The notes beneath the pieces are model-generated. The model was not told where the DNA came from. It did no database searches and saw only the letters and a list, made by a program, of their open reading frames with translations. This document shows, in pieces, positions 11,860-22,327 of a stretch of DNA of 64,000 bases (positions within the stretch are counted from its first letter, which is position 1; each line of letters begins with the position of its first letter). The translations under genes and the position numbers were made by a program. Origin of the DNA: Torymus aiolomorphi (taxonomy: Eukaryota > Arthropoda > Insecta > Hymenoptera > Torymidae); contig CM070873.1 in assembly GCA_036365515.1 (NCBI GenBank), forward strand, positions 78,778,029 through 78,842,028, read 5' to 3'.

Positions 11860-13350
11860 TCACATTGTCTCATGTGTTTTTCCGCTGTACGGTGTGCGAA
11901 CACAGTCTAGCCGAGGTAGCCGTTACGACTGCTGCAGTAGTATTCATGCACACAGGTTGTAGGGCTAAGCCAGATTGCCGTCGCCGAATGCATCAGTATT
12001 GAGCTTTCTCCTTTTCTTTTGCTCCTTTACGCGATATGAGTGTATATGCGCATATGTGCCGTGAGTATTTTTTTTTGTAATTGAGATTGTGAAGGTATAT
12101 GTAGTTTGGAATACCCGTGAGTTCATGAGCAGCTTATAGTCTTCACCTTTCATTAAAATAGTATAAAATTGAACTATATATTTTTTTATCAAATACAACA
12201 GTTATGGATAACATTAAAACAAATTTTTTTTTCCATATAACATTTTCATAGATAAAAATGAAAACGATTATTATAATTATGATGCAAGAAATTATGAAAA
12301 TAATGTTTTTAATTTGAAATATAACTGCAATCATGGTATTTATATTCAATATTCCTATGTGCACTTTAATCATGTCAATTACCTACATAATTTTTGTAAT
12401 AGTGTAGAATTAAAACGCAAATTTTCTACAAAAAAGAAGAAATATGTAATAGTAAATGCATAATTTTCATTTAAATTTTACTGCAGAAATGTATTTATGT
12501 TTATTTTAATATTAATAACGATGCAAATGAGTATTACGATTTATACAATAATAAAATTATAAGATTTTCCTAAGCATTGCGGTCGTGCCTATTATCTAAA
12601 AACGAAGTTTTTACATAGGGAGGGGGTGGGCAACGACCGAAGCGAGGAGCAGGTGTGTGTGGGGGCGGGGAGGAGGTTGGCGTGTCGAGCGCAGCGAGAC
12701 AGGCAGGGGGGCTCGGCCTCCCTAGTTATGTTTAAATTTATAGTTCAGGATATGTTTTTTTTACCAATCTATAGGTAATGATCTATTAATATAATTTTGT
12801 CGATTGATGGAAAAAGGATATAAGTCGAGTTAGCGCCTTATTCCACGCAGCCCTTCAAATACTTGAGTTTCAAAATTCAAATCTAACACATTTTCAATCT
12901 AAAAATTCAAATATTGACATTTTTTAAATAACCAATTATATCGAGTCTTTAAATCAGCCACTTTCCGGCTATCATTTTTTGAAAGAGGATTTTGTAAATA
13001 TATTTATATTTATGGCCAACGCTAGTATCCAGGACATTCATTATGTGTAACGTTAGTTTCCAGAACATTTGCTAGTTTCCAGGACGCGTCCTGTAGTTTC
13101 GCGGACCTTTAGGATTACTTTCACAACTTTTTTTCCATAAAATTTTTCCGAAATCAACGTAAAATTCGACGGAACTTGAAGCGGGCGCCGCAGGCGTCGT
13201 GGTGTTAGTCAATACTGAGAGAGATGTTTTCTTATAGACAATGGCACAGCGCGCGCTCTTACCCACTTTTAGTGCAGAAAACCCTAAGAAGTCCTGGATA
13301 ATAACATTAAACACATTTATATATGTTTGTTTAATTTTTTACTTATCTTA
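11860..13350. other. Non-coding; one G-rich patch
   Basis: AT-rich except for a G-rich patch at about 12610-12720. At about 12953-13000 there is a GCCACTTTCCGGCTATCATT..AAAGAGGA-like string that recurs near 37868 and 45893. I see no gene. Confidence 0.45.
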
Positions 13351-13353
13351 TAG

Positions 13354-13800
13354 GAAACTGAGATAATGCCACCTCCAGGATTCGATGATGATGAGGATGA
13401 TGTTTTGATGTCTGATACGCCAGTACTAATGGTAAATAGTTAGTAAATATTTTTTATAATTATTATGTAATCGTAAAGTTTTGTATTAAAAATTTTTTAC
13501 CTATTTTATTACAGGAAATAGATCTGCCATCATATTTTGTTGTTACGACCACCACCTCCTCCGCTACCATCCTGCTCGCCGCCACTACTATCCTGCTTAC
13601 CACCGCCACTGCCATCACCGCCTGCGCCGCCATAGCCTCCGCTGCCACAGTGTTCGCCGCAGCCGATGCCATCGCTTCAGGAACAATCAACGTGACTACC
13701 CGTATTTATCGCGCCAGCGTGCGCGAACAAACTCCCATCGCCACCACCACCGACGTCAGTAAAGAGGCGCCGCCGCACCCGTTCACATAGCTCCCGTGCA
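13354..13800 (+). pseudogene. Remnant of a spliced proline-rich gene, 5' part
   Basis: Between a pyrimidine-rich 3' splice site (TTATCTTATAG) and a GTAAAT donor lies a 78-bp open exon (13354-13431) with an acidic stretch GFDDDEDDVLMSDTPVLM. A second acceptor at 13514 opens an exon beginning EIDLPSY. Downstream, one frame is strongly proline-rich and ends with a basic KRRRRTRSHSSRA segment, but that frame contains stops, and an alternative frame without stops is alanine/threonine-rich. A foldback element begins at 13803 and similar low-complexity coding-like sequence resumes after it. I read this as a broken gene; the family is not recognised. The reverse strand reads glycine-rich, so strand is not certain. 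Confidence 0.3.
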
Positions 13801-13802
13801 GA

Positions 13803-14511
13803 CTGAAAGACCAAAAAAAATGCTCAAAAGTCTTGATTTAATCGAATTCTGCATGGAAAAAAAATCTGACCCGGTAAAATTCTTCTTTTTGCACCACTTT
13901 TTGAGAAATTTTTCCTCCCGAAGGTTTAATGTATTTATAAAAATGTTACCGATACCATTTTACCACGCTGTCGCGAATTCGATATCTTTAGCGTTTGGTT
14001 TTGGACGGAAATGATCAAAAATAATATATATTGCTAATTATTTTAGGTACCAAAGAAATATTTTTGCTTCAAAATTACGTGAATGAATTCTTGAGCCATT
14101 CACGATTATCCATAAATTTTTTGATAATTCTATAATTGATAATTTCAGAAATATAGTTGTTCAAAAATGAGTATGGGCCAAATTGACCCAGCATGTGCTC
14201 CACGATCGAAAAAATAAGTGTGGCCTCAAAGGGTTAAGGGCCGAAAATACTAAAAATTAGAAAAATAATAATATAATTAGCAATATAAATTATTCTTGAT
14301 CATTTCCGTCCAAAACCAAATGCTAAAGATATCGAATTCGCGACAGCATGGTAAAATGGTATCGGTAACATTTTTATAATTACATTTAAACCTTCGGGGG
14401 GAAACATTTCTCAAAAAGTAGTGCAAAAAGAAGAATTTTACCGGGTCAGATTTTTTTTCCATGCAAAATTCGATTAAATCAAGACTTTTGAGCATTTTTT
14501 TGGTCTTTCAG
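13803..14511. mobile_element. Foldback/MITE element with about 240-bp inverted repeats
   Basis: The arms 13803-14043 and 14270-14511 are near-perfect inverted copies starting CTGAAAGACCAAAAAAA and ending TTTTTTTGGTCTTTCAG. The unique centre is about 225 bp. No transposase is present. I could not define a clean target-site duplication, so the superfamily is unassigned. Confidence 0.75.
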
Positions 14512-14850
14512 CCCACTGTGCGCCGTTTTCTTCTTCTTTTTCGCCCTCATCTGGTGGCGAGCAGCGGGAGTAGTCGCAGGAGCAACAGCTGGAGCAACAG
14601 CGAGAGCAGCAGAACATCGGACTTCCATTAGCCCTAATCCAACGGCCATCTCCGCTACCCTCTGCCACGAAAGTTCTTAGCCCGGAGTTATTGGAGTTGT
14701 TATATCCGCCATAGCTATTACTAACAACTCCATTTCATATGCCGGACCTTGACATGGCAGGGGAAGAAGGGCAGCATGACGGAGAAAGAAAAAGAACAAG
14801 GCCAAGAAGAACAAGGCGATGAAGAAGAAGAAGAAAAAGTTGTAGCGGCT
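14512..14850 (+). pseudogene. Remnant of the same low-complexity gene, 3' part
   Basis: After the foldback element the plus strand reads serine/arginine- or glutamine-rich in two frames (QLEQQREQQ-like string, then PSATKVLSPELLELLYPP, then a stop) and ends in a basic KRTRPRRTRR segment. Several stops interrupt it. I take it as a continuation of 13354-13800; the joining is inference. Confidence 0.25.
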
Positions 14851-15071
14851 ACATTGTGACTGAGTACCGTACACTATGGTTCAGCAAGCCGACGGAGCCC
14901 CACAAAGTACCTACAGGTACTCCTCGTGCACCGATTCGTCGTTTTAATTATTAGTTTTTTATTGCGTTTATTGAGATTTATGTTCTTTTTTAAATTTCTT
15001 ACATTTTTAGGTTGATTCTTGACGCTAATGGTAGTAGTATATAATATAGATTTCAGGAAGCTGATGGCCAA

Positions 15072-15155
15072 TCACTACCAGGTGTTTAAATATTAAAAAA
15101 ATTTTTTATTAAACACAACGTTTCGGACATTTTTTTATGTCCCTCTTCAGGTGAA
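15072..15155 (-). ncRNA. Hammerhead-ribozyme-like motif of Penelope type
   Basis: Read on the minus strand: a 4-nt stem I side (TCAC), the core CTGAAGA (15144-15150), stem II GGGACAT/ATGTCC closed by an A-rich loop, then GAAAC (15120-15124), stem III with GTGTTTAA paired to TTAAACAC, and a GTA site at 15076-15078 followed by GTGA, which pairs with TCAC. This matches the hammerhead order CUGANGA, stem II, GAAA, stem III, UH cleavage site. Penelope-like retroelements are known to carry such motifs in their terminal repeats. Stem III contains an internal mismatch loop, so activity is uncertain. Confidence 0.55.
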
Positions 15156-15274
15156 AATTTGTCAAGCTTAACTACTCGGAAGAAGTTTCCGTTGTCAGGG
15201 ATTTTCCGTTGTCTGACAACGGAAAATTCTTCCGAGTAGTTAAGCTTGACAAATTTTCACCTGAAGAGGGACAT
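15072..15274 (-). mobile_element. Penelope-like terminal-repeat scrap, head-to-head
   Basis: The 48-bp segments 15137-15184 and 15227-15274 are exact reverse complements, each including the CTTCAGG/CCTGAAG hammerhead core side. Between them is a second small hairpin (TTTTCCGTTGTC..GACAACGGAAAA). The right copy stops after GGACAT, where LINE sequence begins. Inverted partial terminal repeats are typical of Penelope-like insertions. No reverse transcriptase is left. Confidence 0.5.
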
Positions 15275-15285
15275 TCGCGATACAA

Positions 15286-17661
15286 CTCAGCTCTCTCACC
15301 CATCATTAGGTCTATGGGTGTCAATCCGGCGGTTACCGACAGAGCGATGTCTGACACTATACGATAGGCACAGGCGAATCTCAGCGCGATTGTCCTGCAG
15401 GCCCTTCTACAACCGGCACCGTAGCTCGGGTTACTACTTATAGCATCAGCCCAGATTGGGGCTCCGTACAAAATCACGGAATATACCACTAAGGAAAGGA
15501 GGAACCGCCGTGGCTGCTTCCGCCCTTCTATGTTCGGCATGATTATACCTTTAGTCCTGCATTCCTAAGGCGGTCTTTATCTTTTTGTCGTTGACCGTAA
15601 AGGTGGCGAATTCCCTCTTTATTGTTTGGGCAATGAGCACCGCCTCGGTCTTTTCTGCAGCAAGGCTAAGCCCATGGTCGTTCAACTAATCCCCTACTAC
15701 CTCAATTGCGATATCTCCGAGGTATTGCACCGCTTCGATGTTTTTTGCTACGACGATGAGGTCAACATCGTCTGCATAGGCTACCATTGATACCCCATCT
15801 CTTAGTGGTTGCCTAAGTAGGCCGGTATACAGGACATTCTAGATTGGGGATCGCAACACCGAGTCCTGCGGCATACCTCCTATGATCTTATAAGAATGCG
15901 TGCCATAATCGGTATCATAAAGGAGGGTTCGGTCCATTATCAAGATGACCTTTCAAAGATACAGTGGTACCGTTAGATCTTCCAAGGCCAGCATGATTTT
16001 ATCCCACCTGGCCGTGTTAAACACATTCCTTACATCTACGCCGATGATAGCACACATGTGCTTTGTACACTGGCTGCCACTAACTGCGTTTTTGGTTTTC
16101 TAAAGCCGAATTGATTATCAGACAAGTCTCTGGCCTGCTGTATAGCTGCCTCCAGTCTGGTAGATATGATCCGCTCAAATAATTTCCCGACAATATCCAG
16201 CATACAAACTGGTCGATATGAGAATGGCACATCCAGATGTTTATTTCCCTTAGGGAGGAGTACTAACCTCTGTACCTTCCACTGTGCCAGGAAAATTCCT
16301 TCAGATAGGCATGCGTTGAAAGTGTCCTTGAATATCTCAGGAATATTCAGAGCTGCTGTCTTTATCGCTAAGCCAGAGACGCCATCCAGTCCCGGAGCCT
16401 TTCTTATGGCAATCTTCTTGGCCGCTATCTTCACTTCTGTTTCGGTCACTTCTGTTGGCTCGACTCCACCAGTGTTCTCCGTCAGACCGGTGCCAACTGG
16501 TTGTTTCCGATCTCTGGGAATAAATGTTGGACCACTCTGTCGAGGAAGGTTGAACAAGATGGACCACTGGTGCTTCTGAGTCTAATTTTGTTCATGACCG
16601 TTTTGTACAGTTGTGCCCACGGGTCACGATTCATTTCGTCACAGAAATCCTGCCAACACTTTCTTTTAGCTGCTTTGATAACAACCTTGAGCTCTTTTCT
16701 CTTTTGCTCATAGTTGGCGGTTAACTGTTCGTGCCGACGTCCGCGAATTGCTCTTTGGTGCAGTCTCCTAGCTCGAAGGCACTCTTTGCGTATTACCGCA
16801 ATGTCATTGCTCCACCAGTAGACTGGTAGGCGCCCGCGATGGATTTTCGTCGTGGACATTGAAGCATCGCATGCCGCTGTAATGGTCCGCGAGAGGCTTT
16901 GTGCCCTGACCTCAGCTGTTCCTCCGACAGATGCTCCTTCCATGGAACAAAGAAAGGTATCTCTGTCGAATGTAGCTGGTGCCCATCTCACTCTCTTTGG
17001 CATCCGTGTCATATCTGCTGTTCTTCTCATCGGCTGTAGCTGGTACATGAGAGCTTGGTGATCGCTGCCAGTGTACCGATCACTGACTCGTCAGCTATAG
17101 CCTTCCCGACTCAATCTGGGATCAATAACGATCAGATCTACTATGGACGAGTTGTTTCCTTTGATGTAGGTCGGTGTTGACCCTGTATTAGCAATCTCTA
17201 GTTCTAATATGGCGAAGGCCTCGAGTAGAGTGCACCCGCGGTGGTTCGTCTTCTTGCTTTCCCATTCAGTTGCCCAAGTGAAGTCTCCCCATCAATTACT
17301 ACCGGCAGTGGGGACGTCCTAGCGCTGGCGACGATAGTATCCAGGGATCTTTCGAACTCTTCTATTGAAACGCTGGGTGGTAGGTATCAGCTGTATAATC
17401 TTATGCCAGCTACCTCCACCCAGATAAATCCTGGCAGGGGGACGTCCATTATTTTGGATATGTGAAGTTCTCTGCATACCCAGATAGCCGCCGTGCTGGT
17501 GGATACCTTACCCAATTTGGTTCACTGAGATCCCTGTACTGATCACTGATTATGACTATGTTTGCGTTCTCCTCTCGGACTAGTTGGGGCAGCAGATCTT
17601 GGGCTACCATACAGTGGTTCAAATTAATTTGAAGCACTTTAGCCATCTTTTTTTGGTGCAC
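15286..17661 (-). pseudogene. R1-clade ORF2: endonuclease plus reverse transcriptase, broken
   Basis: The start region (17661) reads MAKVLQINLNHCMVAQDLL, the N-terminal block of R1-type apurinic-like endonucleases. The linker before the reverse transcriptase lies at 16480-17050. Reverse transcriptase motifs follow: RKAPGLDGVSGLAIK and SYRPVCMLDIVGKLFERI (16100-16420), DNQFGFRKPKTQ, and the catalytic VAYADDVDLIVVA at about 15740-15790. The C-terminal part includes VVYSVILYGAPIWADAI (15420-15480) and the AYRIVSDIALSVTAG segment. At least five frame changes or stops separate these pieces. When intact, such a protein nicks target DNA and primes reverse transcription there. Confidence 0.88.
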
Positions 17662-18884
17662 CGACTTCCTTCGTTGACCACTCGTTAGCAGTCGGGCAGT
17701 TCACTGCCATATGACCCTCCATTCTACACCGGAAGCACATGTACGACCGGTCAACTGTACTTTTACAATTCCTGGCTAGGTGTCTGATTTCATGGCATTT
17801 GGAGTAACTAGTTACTGCTTCTCGTAGGCGGACTCGATAATTCACCCATCCTATTCTAAGCTTACGAGCTTTCCTCAGCTTTTTTGTCTACCGGCAAAAG
17901 GACACTAGCTGCTTGAGTGCCACTGCAAAACGCCCGTAGTCTGATATTCTCAGTGGTCACTATTCCGGGGTCGACAACTGAAGTAATCGTCTGTGTTACC
18001 TCTTCCACCATTGTTGTTTCATCCAGATCTTTGATATCGATTGTTACCTTGTGGGTCAACGTTTGTTCTGTCGCTGACCCTGCGAAGGTGGGCGAGACCA
18101 GCGTCAGCAGTTCTTGGGTCACGACACTAGGCTTGTCCATTTTCAAGAGCAACTCTTCTGCTTTGATGCCTGATGTGGGTGAGCCTCTCTTGCAGGGTCT
18201 TCAACTCTGATGTCCCTTTGATAATCCGTAGGATGTCGGCGTATGTGGATTCGCTGCACTTCTTTATTTTTAAGGCATCAGATCGAGTAGGTCTCGGCCC
18301 AGTTGTGATATGCGCCTTCACTGTTTTTTCCGTACCATCATTCTTGGGCCTCTCAACTTTTGCGTATTCCCCTTTTTACTATTGTCGTCCAGTCGGGGTC
18401 TTTCTTCTGCCTCGGTGTTTCAGGTGGTGTCGCTCCTTCACGCTTACTGTTCTCCGGTATCGCTTTCCCTTTCTGGAAGAGGGGCGACGTCTGACTTGAC
18501 CCGTCTTTGTTGGAGCTGGCAGTTTTCTCGGGCTTTGGGCTCTGCCGTATCTTGATGAGTTCCGTAAGTGCTCTGTTAGCGGACCTTGCCATGTTCTTCA
18601 ATTCGGTATGGATGTTCTTTTTGCCCGGAAGGCTGCTGCTTCTTCGCTAGCCTGGCCGACTTCTTGTTTTTCACTCGTCTTTTGAGATGCAGTAAGGACC
18701 AAGTGAACCACCCTTCTGCAACATCCTGAGCCACATCGTGTTTCTGCTCCTCCCACCCCCCTGCAAAATCCGCAGGGCCTGCACCGACCATCGGGGCTTT
18801 CACACGATCGGAATCGATGGCGAGATTCTCCTCATTTTTGAGGATACCCTCTTGAGGTAAAATGTTTTGTTGCACATTCACCAT
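17640..18884 (-). pseudogene. R1-clade ORF1 (Gag-like, CCHC knuckles), broken
   Basis: Begins at ATG 18884 with a charged N-terminus, shifts frame near 18590, and continues through lysine-rich and helical segments (18127-18321, 17862-18152). It ends with a zinc-knuckle region at 17680-17800 that contains CFRCRMEGHMAVNC, the second CCHC box, preceded by a partial first box (CHEIRHLARNC). ORF1 and ORF2 overlap slightly at 17639-17661, which is common in R1-clade elements. Role: nucleic-acid chaperone that packages the element RNA. Frame breaks make this copy defective. Confidence 0.8.
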
Positions 18885-19033
18885 AGTTGGTTTATTATTC
18901 GGGGTGCCTTCTCCTAGTTATTTTTGGTCCGCCCCGGGTATTTTATTTCCCCGGTACCCTTCCTATCTGACGAGCTTTCCCCTATTCCCCGCCTGGGGAG
19001 GCGCCTGATTCGAAGCTAGCAACTCGATACAGG

Positions 19034-19100
19034 GGTGTGTGTGTGTGATTGAGTGTGTGTGGGTGTGAACTGCGTGTGTGTGTATGTGGGTGTGTGTGTG
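19034..19100 (+). repeat. (TG)n microsatellite at the R1-clade 5' end
   Basis: Imperfect TG repeats with GTGTGAACTGCG interruptions. It lies directly upstream of the LINE leader in the element's own orientation. Confidence 0.85.
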
Positions 19101-19416
19101 TATTATTTTATAAATATAAAGTATAAAAAGAGAATAGTGAGAGCCCTATCCCACGCTCTCACCTGTGAGGAACATCCATACTTTTTATACATTTAAAATA
19201 TTTTTCCCCTCCATATTTTCTCTCTTTTAATAGTTTTATTTTTTATTTACAAGAAATACATATATATTATTAAGTTATCTTACATTAAAATTCTTAATTT
19301 ATGTGTACATGGAGTGTGACTATGCTGTTGTCTCTGCTGCGCCGCTTCTTATAGTCGTGACTACTTCCCCCACTACTTGGTTTACCACCGCCACCGCTAC
19401 TGTGAAAGCTTCTCCC

Positions 19417-20050
19417 CCCCCCCCTCTCCGAAAATTTTCGAGCTCGGGGAGGTCTATAAGAGTAGCCGCTGTGCCCGCTCAACCTCACTCACTCATTCAA
19501 GCAAGCACCAAGAGGATCTGTAGAGCCGTCCACCGGGGGAGTTGTTGTAGGCTCATGACTGAGTTGAAAACCTTCGAAGGATCTGACAAGTAGGTTCTGT
19601 TCCCCCACTCCTCCTCGAAATTTCTCGAGTCCAGGAAGGTCTATAAGAGAAGTCGCGGTGCCTGTTCGGACATACTCGCTCGCATACTTAAGCAGGAGGT
19701 CTAGTAGAGGAGTTGCTGCTGGCCGATGATTAAGCTTCCCCGAGGAGTTGTTGTTGATCGACGATTCAGCCGGGGGGACTCAAGGAGGAGCCCTCTATAG
19801 GTCAGATTTCTCCCTTCTAGAAGTCTCTCTTCTGTACAGGTGAAACTTCTTAGAATACCACCACCTCCTCCCGCCGCCACCGCCGCCGCTTCCCCACCAT
19901 CACCAGAATGAGGATATAAGGAAGCTGCGATCGCAGGATTGATCATTCCAGCGAGAATGTATCAAGAGACAACATCCTGCTATCGAGAGATCCGCATATA
20001 AGAAGATCATCATTTCAGCTAGCCATCATTTGGAGCTTTGAGTTCATCGC
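19417..20050 (+). promoter_or_regulatory. Repeated TATA-box/initiator-like modules
   Basis: Four TATAAG boxes (about 19455, 19641, 19915 and 19997) are each followed, usually about 30-40 bp later, by a TCATTC- or TCATTT-like string. The first two sit in duplicated units about 187 bp apart that share GGTCTATAAGAG. The modules lie just upstream of the Polinton-type fragment. Promoter function is inferred from spacing only. Confidence 0.35.
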
Positions 20051-20149
20051 GGGCGATCTTGGAGAGAATGACATCCCCTGAGTATTACGCTTGTATTGTA
20101 AAATTACTATGGAAATCATTAGAATCTATAAGCATAGGTATTGCAAATT

Positions 20150-21230
20150 CTAATAATATTAAGCATTGGCTTGATTTAAATGTAAGTGTATTAATGCTAT
20201 AGAGAAATTAATATCTTCAGGAACATATACTAGAGCCCAAAAGCGGAAATATCAAACATCCATGACGCATCTGCCTACTATTCAAAACAAATTGCGCATT
20301 TTGTTAAAGACAGCTGGTGAGTTGAGACAGCAAGTATCGCCAAGCATACAGCAAAACGACAATGATGATAAAGGAGAGATTGTGAAATGGAATGATATGC
20401 GATCAACGTTTGAGAGCCGTATAAAATCAGGCGTTATAACTAACCTAGGCTACCTGGACATCATTTCATTTCTCAACGACGCTCAAAGTCTGTTTAAAGC
20501 AAAAATTGAAGCAGCTCTCAAGGACCATATAGCACTTAAGGTTAACATAGAACTTGCAGCTGAGTATATTAATCCCTCTATAAAAAAAAGATTGTCACAT
20601 CAGGCTGTATTGCGTGCCCATCTCATAACCTAGTATCATGGCGTCGTGTAAGAGAGAGACAGAGATAGATTTGGCGCGAGAAAGAGTGATTCGGTAAGTG
20701 CTGAAGTTAAGTATTTTAATACTGAAAATGCTCCAATTCAGCAGACAATAGACTTGGAAAAGTGGTTCAATCAACATGGGAGGCATGCCATACAACATCA
20801 AATGGAAGAGTTTCAAGAAAAGGGTTTCAGATGGAGTTCTAAATCTGGTTATGAATATTAGCAAATTAAATCCCATGAAAGGGAGCTCCTACATCTCACT
20901 ACCAGACGAAATCAGCAAAAAGAAAGCCTGCGTGAATATGCGAAACGACGATAATCAGTGTTTTAAATGGTCTGTGGTGTCTGCTCTACACCCTCAAGAA
21001 CGTAACACCGAGCGTGTCAGCTTGTATACGAAATTCCCGGGTGAGCTTAACTTTAATGGAATAACATTTCCCGTATCTTTAAAACAGATAGGTAAGTTTG
21101 AAAAAGAAAATAGCATCTTCGTCAATGTATATGTTTTGAAAAAATATAGTAGTAACTATAAGATACACTCATGTCAGCTAACTACATCGAAAAACCGCTG
21201 CTAACTGCTTTAGCAGAATGCTTTCTCAAA
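20150..21230 (+). pseudogene. Polinton/Maverick-type DNA polymerase B fragment, broken
   Basis: Two plus-strand open segments (20262-20633 and 20776-21204) and a third short frame between them resemble the N-terminal part of the large family-B DNA polymerase proteins found in insect Polinton/Maverick (adintovirus-like) elements. The recognisable region is the block rich in conserved asparagine, aspartate and tryptophan around 20890-21130, upstream of where the polymerase domain would lie. The frame is broken at about 20633 and 20825, and the polymerase catalytic part is absent. No capsid, integrase or protease gene lies nearby, so this is an old orphan fragment. Assignment rests on remembered family patterns, not a search. 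Confidence 0.5.
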
Positions 21231-21458
21231 GAGTATTGATAAATTACATCAAATAATTTTTTTAAATGTATATTTTAATATAAAATTTCATTCTTTCTGC
21301 ATATCTCATTTTCCATAAATACAATTATTCAAAATCATCAAGAAAATTATATTTAAAATAGTTACGTAGTAATTATTAAATTGTAAATTAAAAAATTTAA
21401 GGTATTATCACATGCTATTTATTGAATTTATAAATTAATTGCAGTTCTTCGAAATTTC

Positions 21459-21605
21459 CTCGGCGTTTTCTTCGAAAACCTGTTAACTCGGCGTTTGCTT
21501 CAAAACCCCGCCAACTCAGCGAAGACTTCGAAAATTCACCAACTCATAGAGTGGTTTCAAAAACCATATAACTCGACGAAAGTTTCAAATATCCTCTAAC
21601 TCAGG
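21459..21605 (+). repeat. 28-bp minisatellite, five degenerate units
   Basis: Units begin CTCGGCG, CTCGGCG, CTCAGCG, CTCATAG and CTCGACG, contain TTCGAAAA- or TTTCAAA-like centres, and end in TAA or CAA. Unit lengths are 28, 28, 28, 29 and 28 bp. There are no unique spacers, so it is not a CRISPR array. Confidence 0.7.
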
Positions 21606-21670
21606 CGTGTTTTTTTTCTTTAATTTTGTAGTGGAAGCTCTAGGGTATTAAAGTACAATTTCTGTATAAG

Positions 21671-22200
21671 CGATGAAAAAAATTATTTTCGATTTTTCCA
21701 TATTTTTCATTATTTTTTTTAACCAACTTAATATTATCCGATCGGGCCGACAAAAATATGGATAGATAGGGGATTTTAAGGCCTTTCAGAAAATGGGCCT
21801 ACTTCCGACCGATATCTAAACTCAGAGACGAAAAAAATTATTTTCGATTTTTCCATATTCTTCTTTATTTTTTTTAACCAACTTAATATTATCCGATTGG
21901 GCTGGCAAAAATATAGATTGATAGGTAATTTCAATACCTTTAAGAAAATGGGACTACTTCCGACAGAGATCCAAACCCAAGCCTTAAAAAAATATTTTCG
22001 ATTTTTCCATATTTTTCTTTATTTTTTTTAACCGACTTAACATTATACTATCAGGCCGACAAAAATATGGACTGATAGGTAATTTCAAGACCTTTAAGAA
22101 AATAGGACTATTTCCGACAGATATCCAAACCCCCCCCCCCCCCCCCGACGCTGTAAAAAAATATTTTCGATTTTTCCATATTTTTCTTCATATAATAAAT
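21671..22200 (+). repeat. 155-bp satellite, about 3.3 units, related to the 3-kb macrosatellite
   Basis: TTTTCGATTTTTCCATAT recurs at 21686, 21841, 21995 and 22164 (spacings 155, 154 and 169; the last is lengthened by a C run). A single unit of the same family, with AACTTAATATTATCCGATC and CTTTCAGAAAATGG, occurs at 56150-56310 and in each later macrosatellite unit. Confidence 0.8.
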
Positions 22201-22327
22201 TAGAATCCTATTACAATCCGATAGAAAACCCAAATAAAGTAAATAAATAAACAATAATACTAGAATACAATAACTGACTGATTAAAGTGATTACTTGATA
22301 TAGTAGTGTGGACAAGTCCATGTATAT

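Larger units (their letters stand above)
15286..19033 (-). mobile_element. R1-clade non-LTR retrotransposon, decayed, 3' end lost
   Basis: Minus-strand LINE with 5' leader (about 18885-19033), ORF1 with CCHC knuckles and ORF2 with endonuclease and reverse transcriptase. The protein strings are those of the R1 clade. Its 5' end abuts a (TG)n tract, which is (AC)n in the element's orientation; the R1-clade families Waldo and Mino are known for (AC)-type repeat targets. The 3' end is replaced by Penelope-like sequence at 15275. Multiple stops and frameshifts make it inactive. Confidence 0.85.

Noticed and set aside
21459..21605. Regular 28-bp repeats that could suggest a CRISPR array
   Set aside because: Units are contiguous with no spacers, and the window is eukaryotic.
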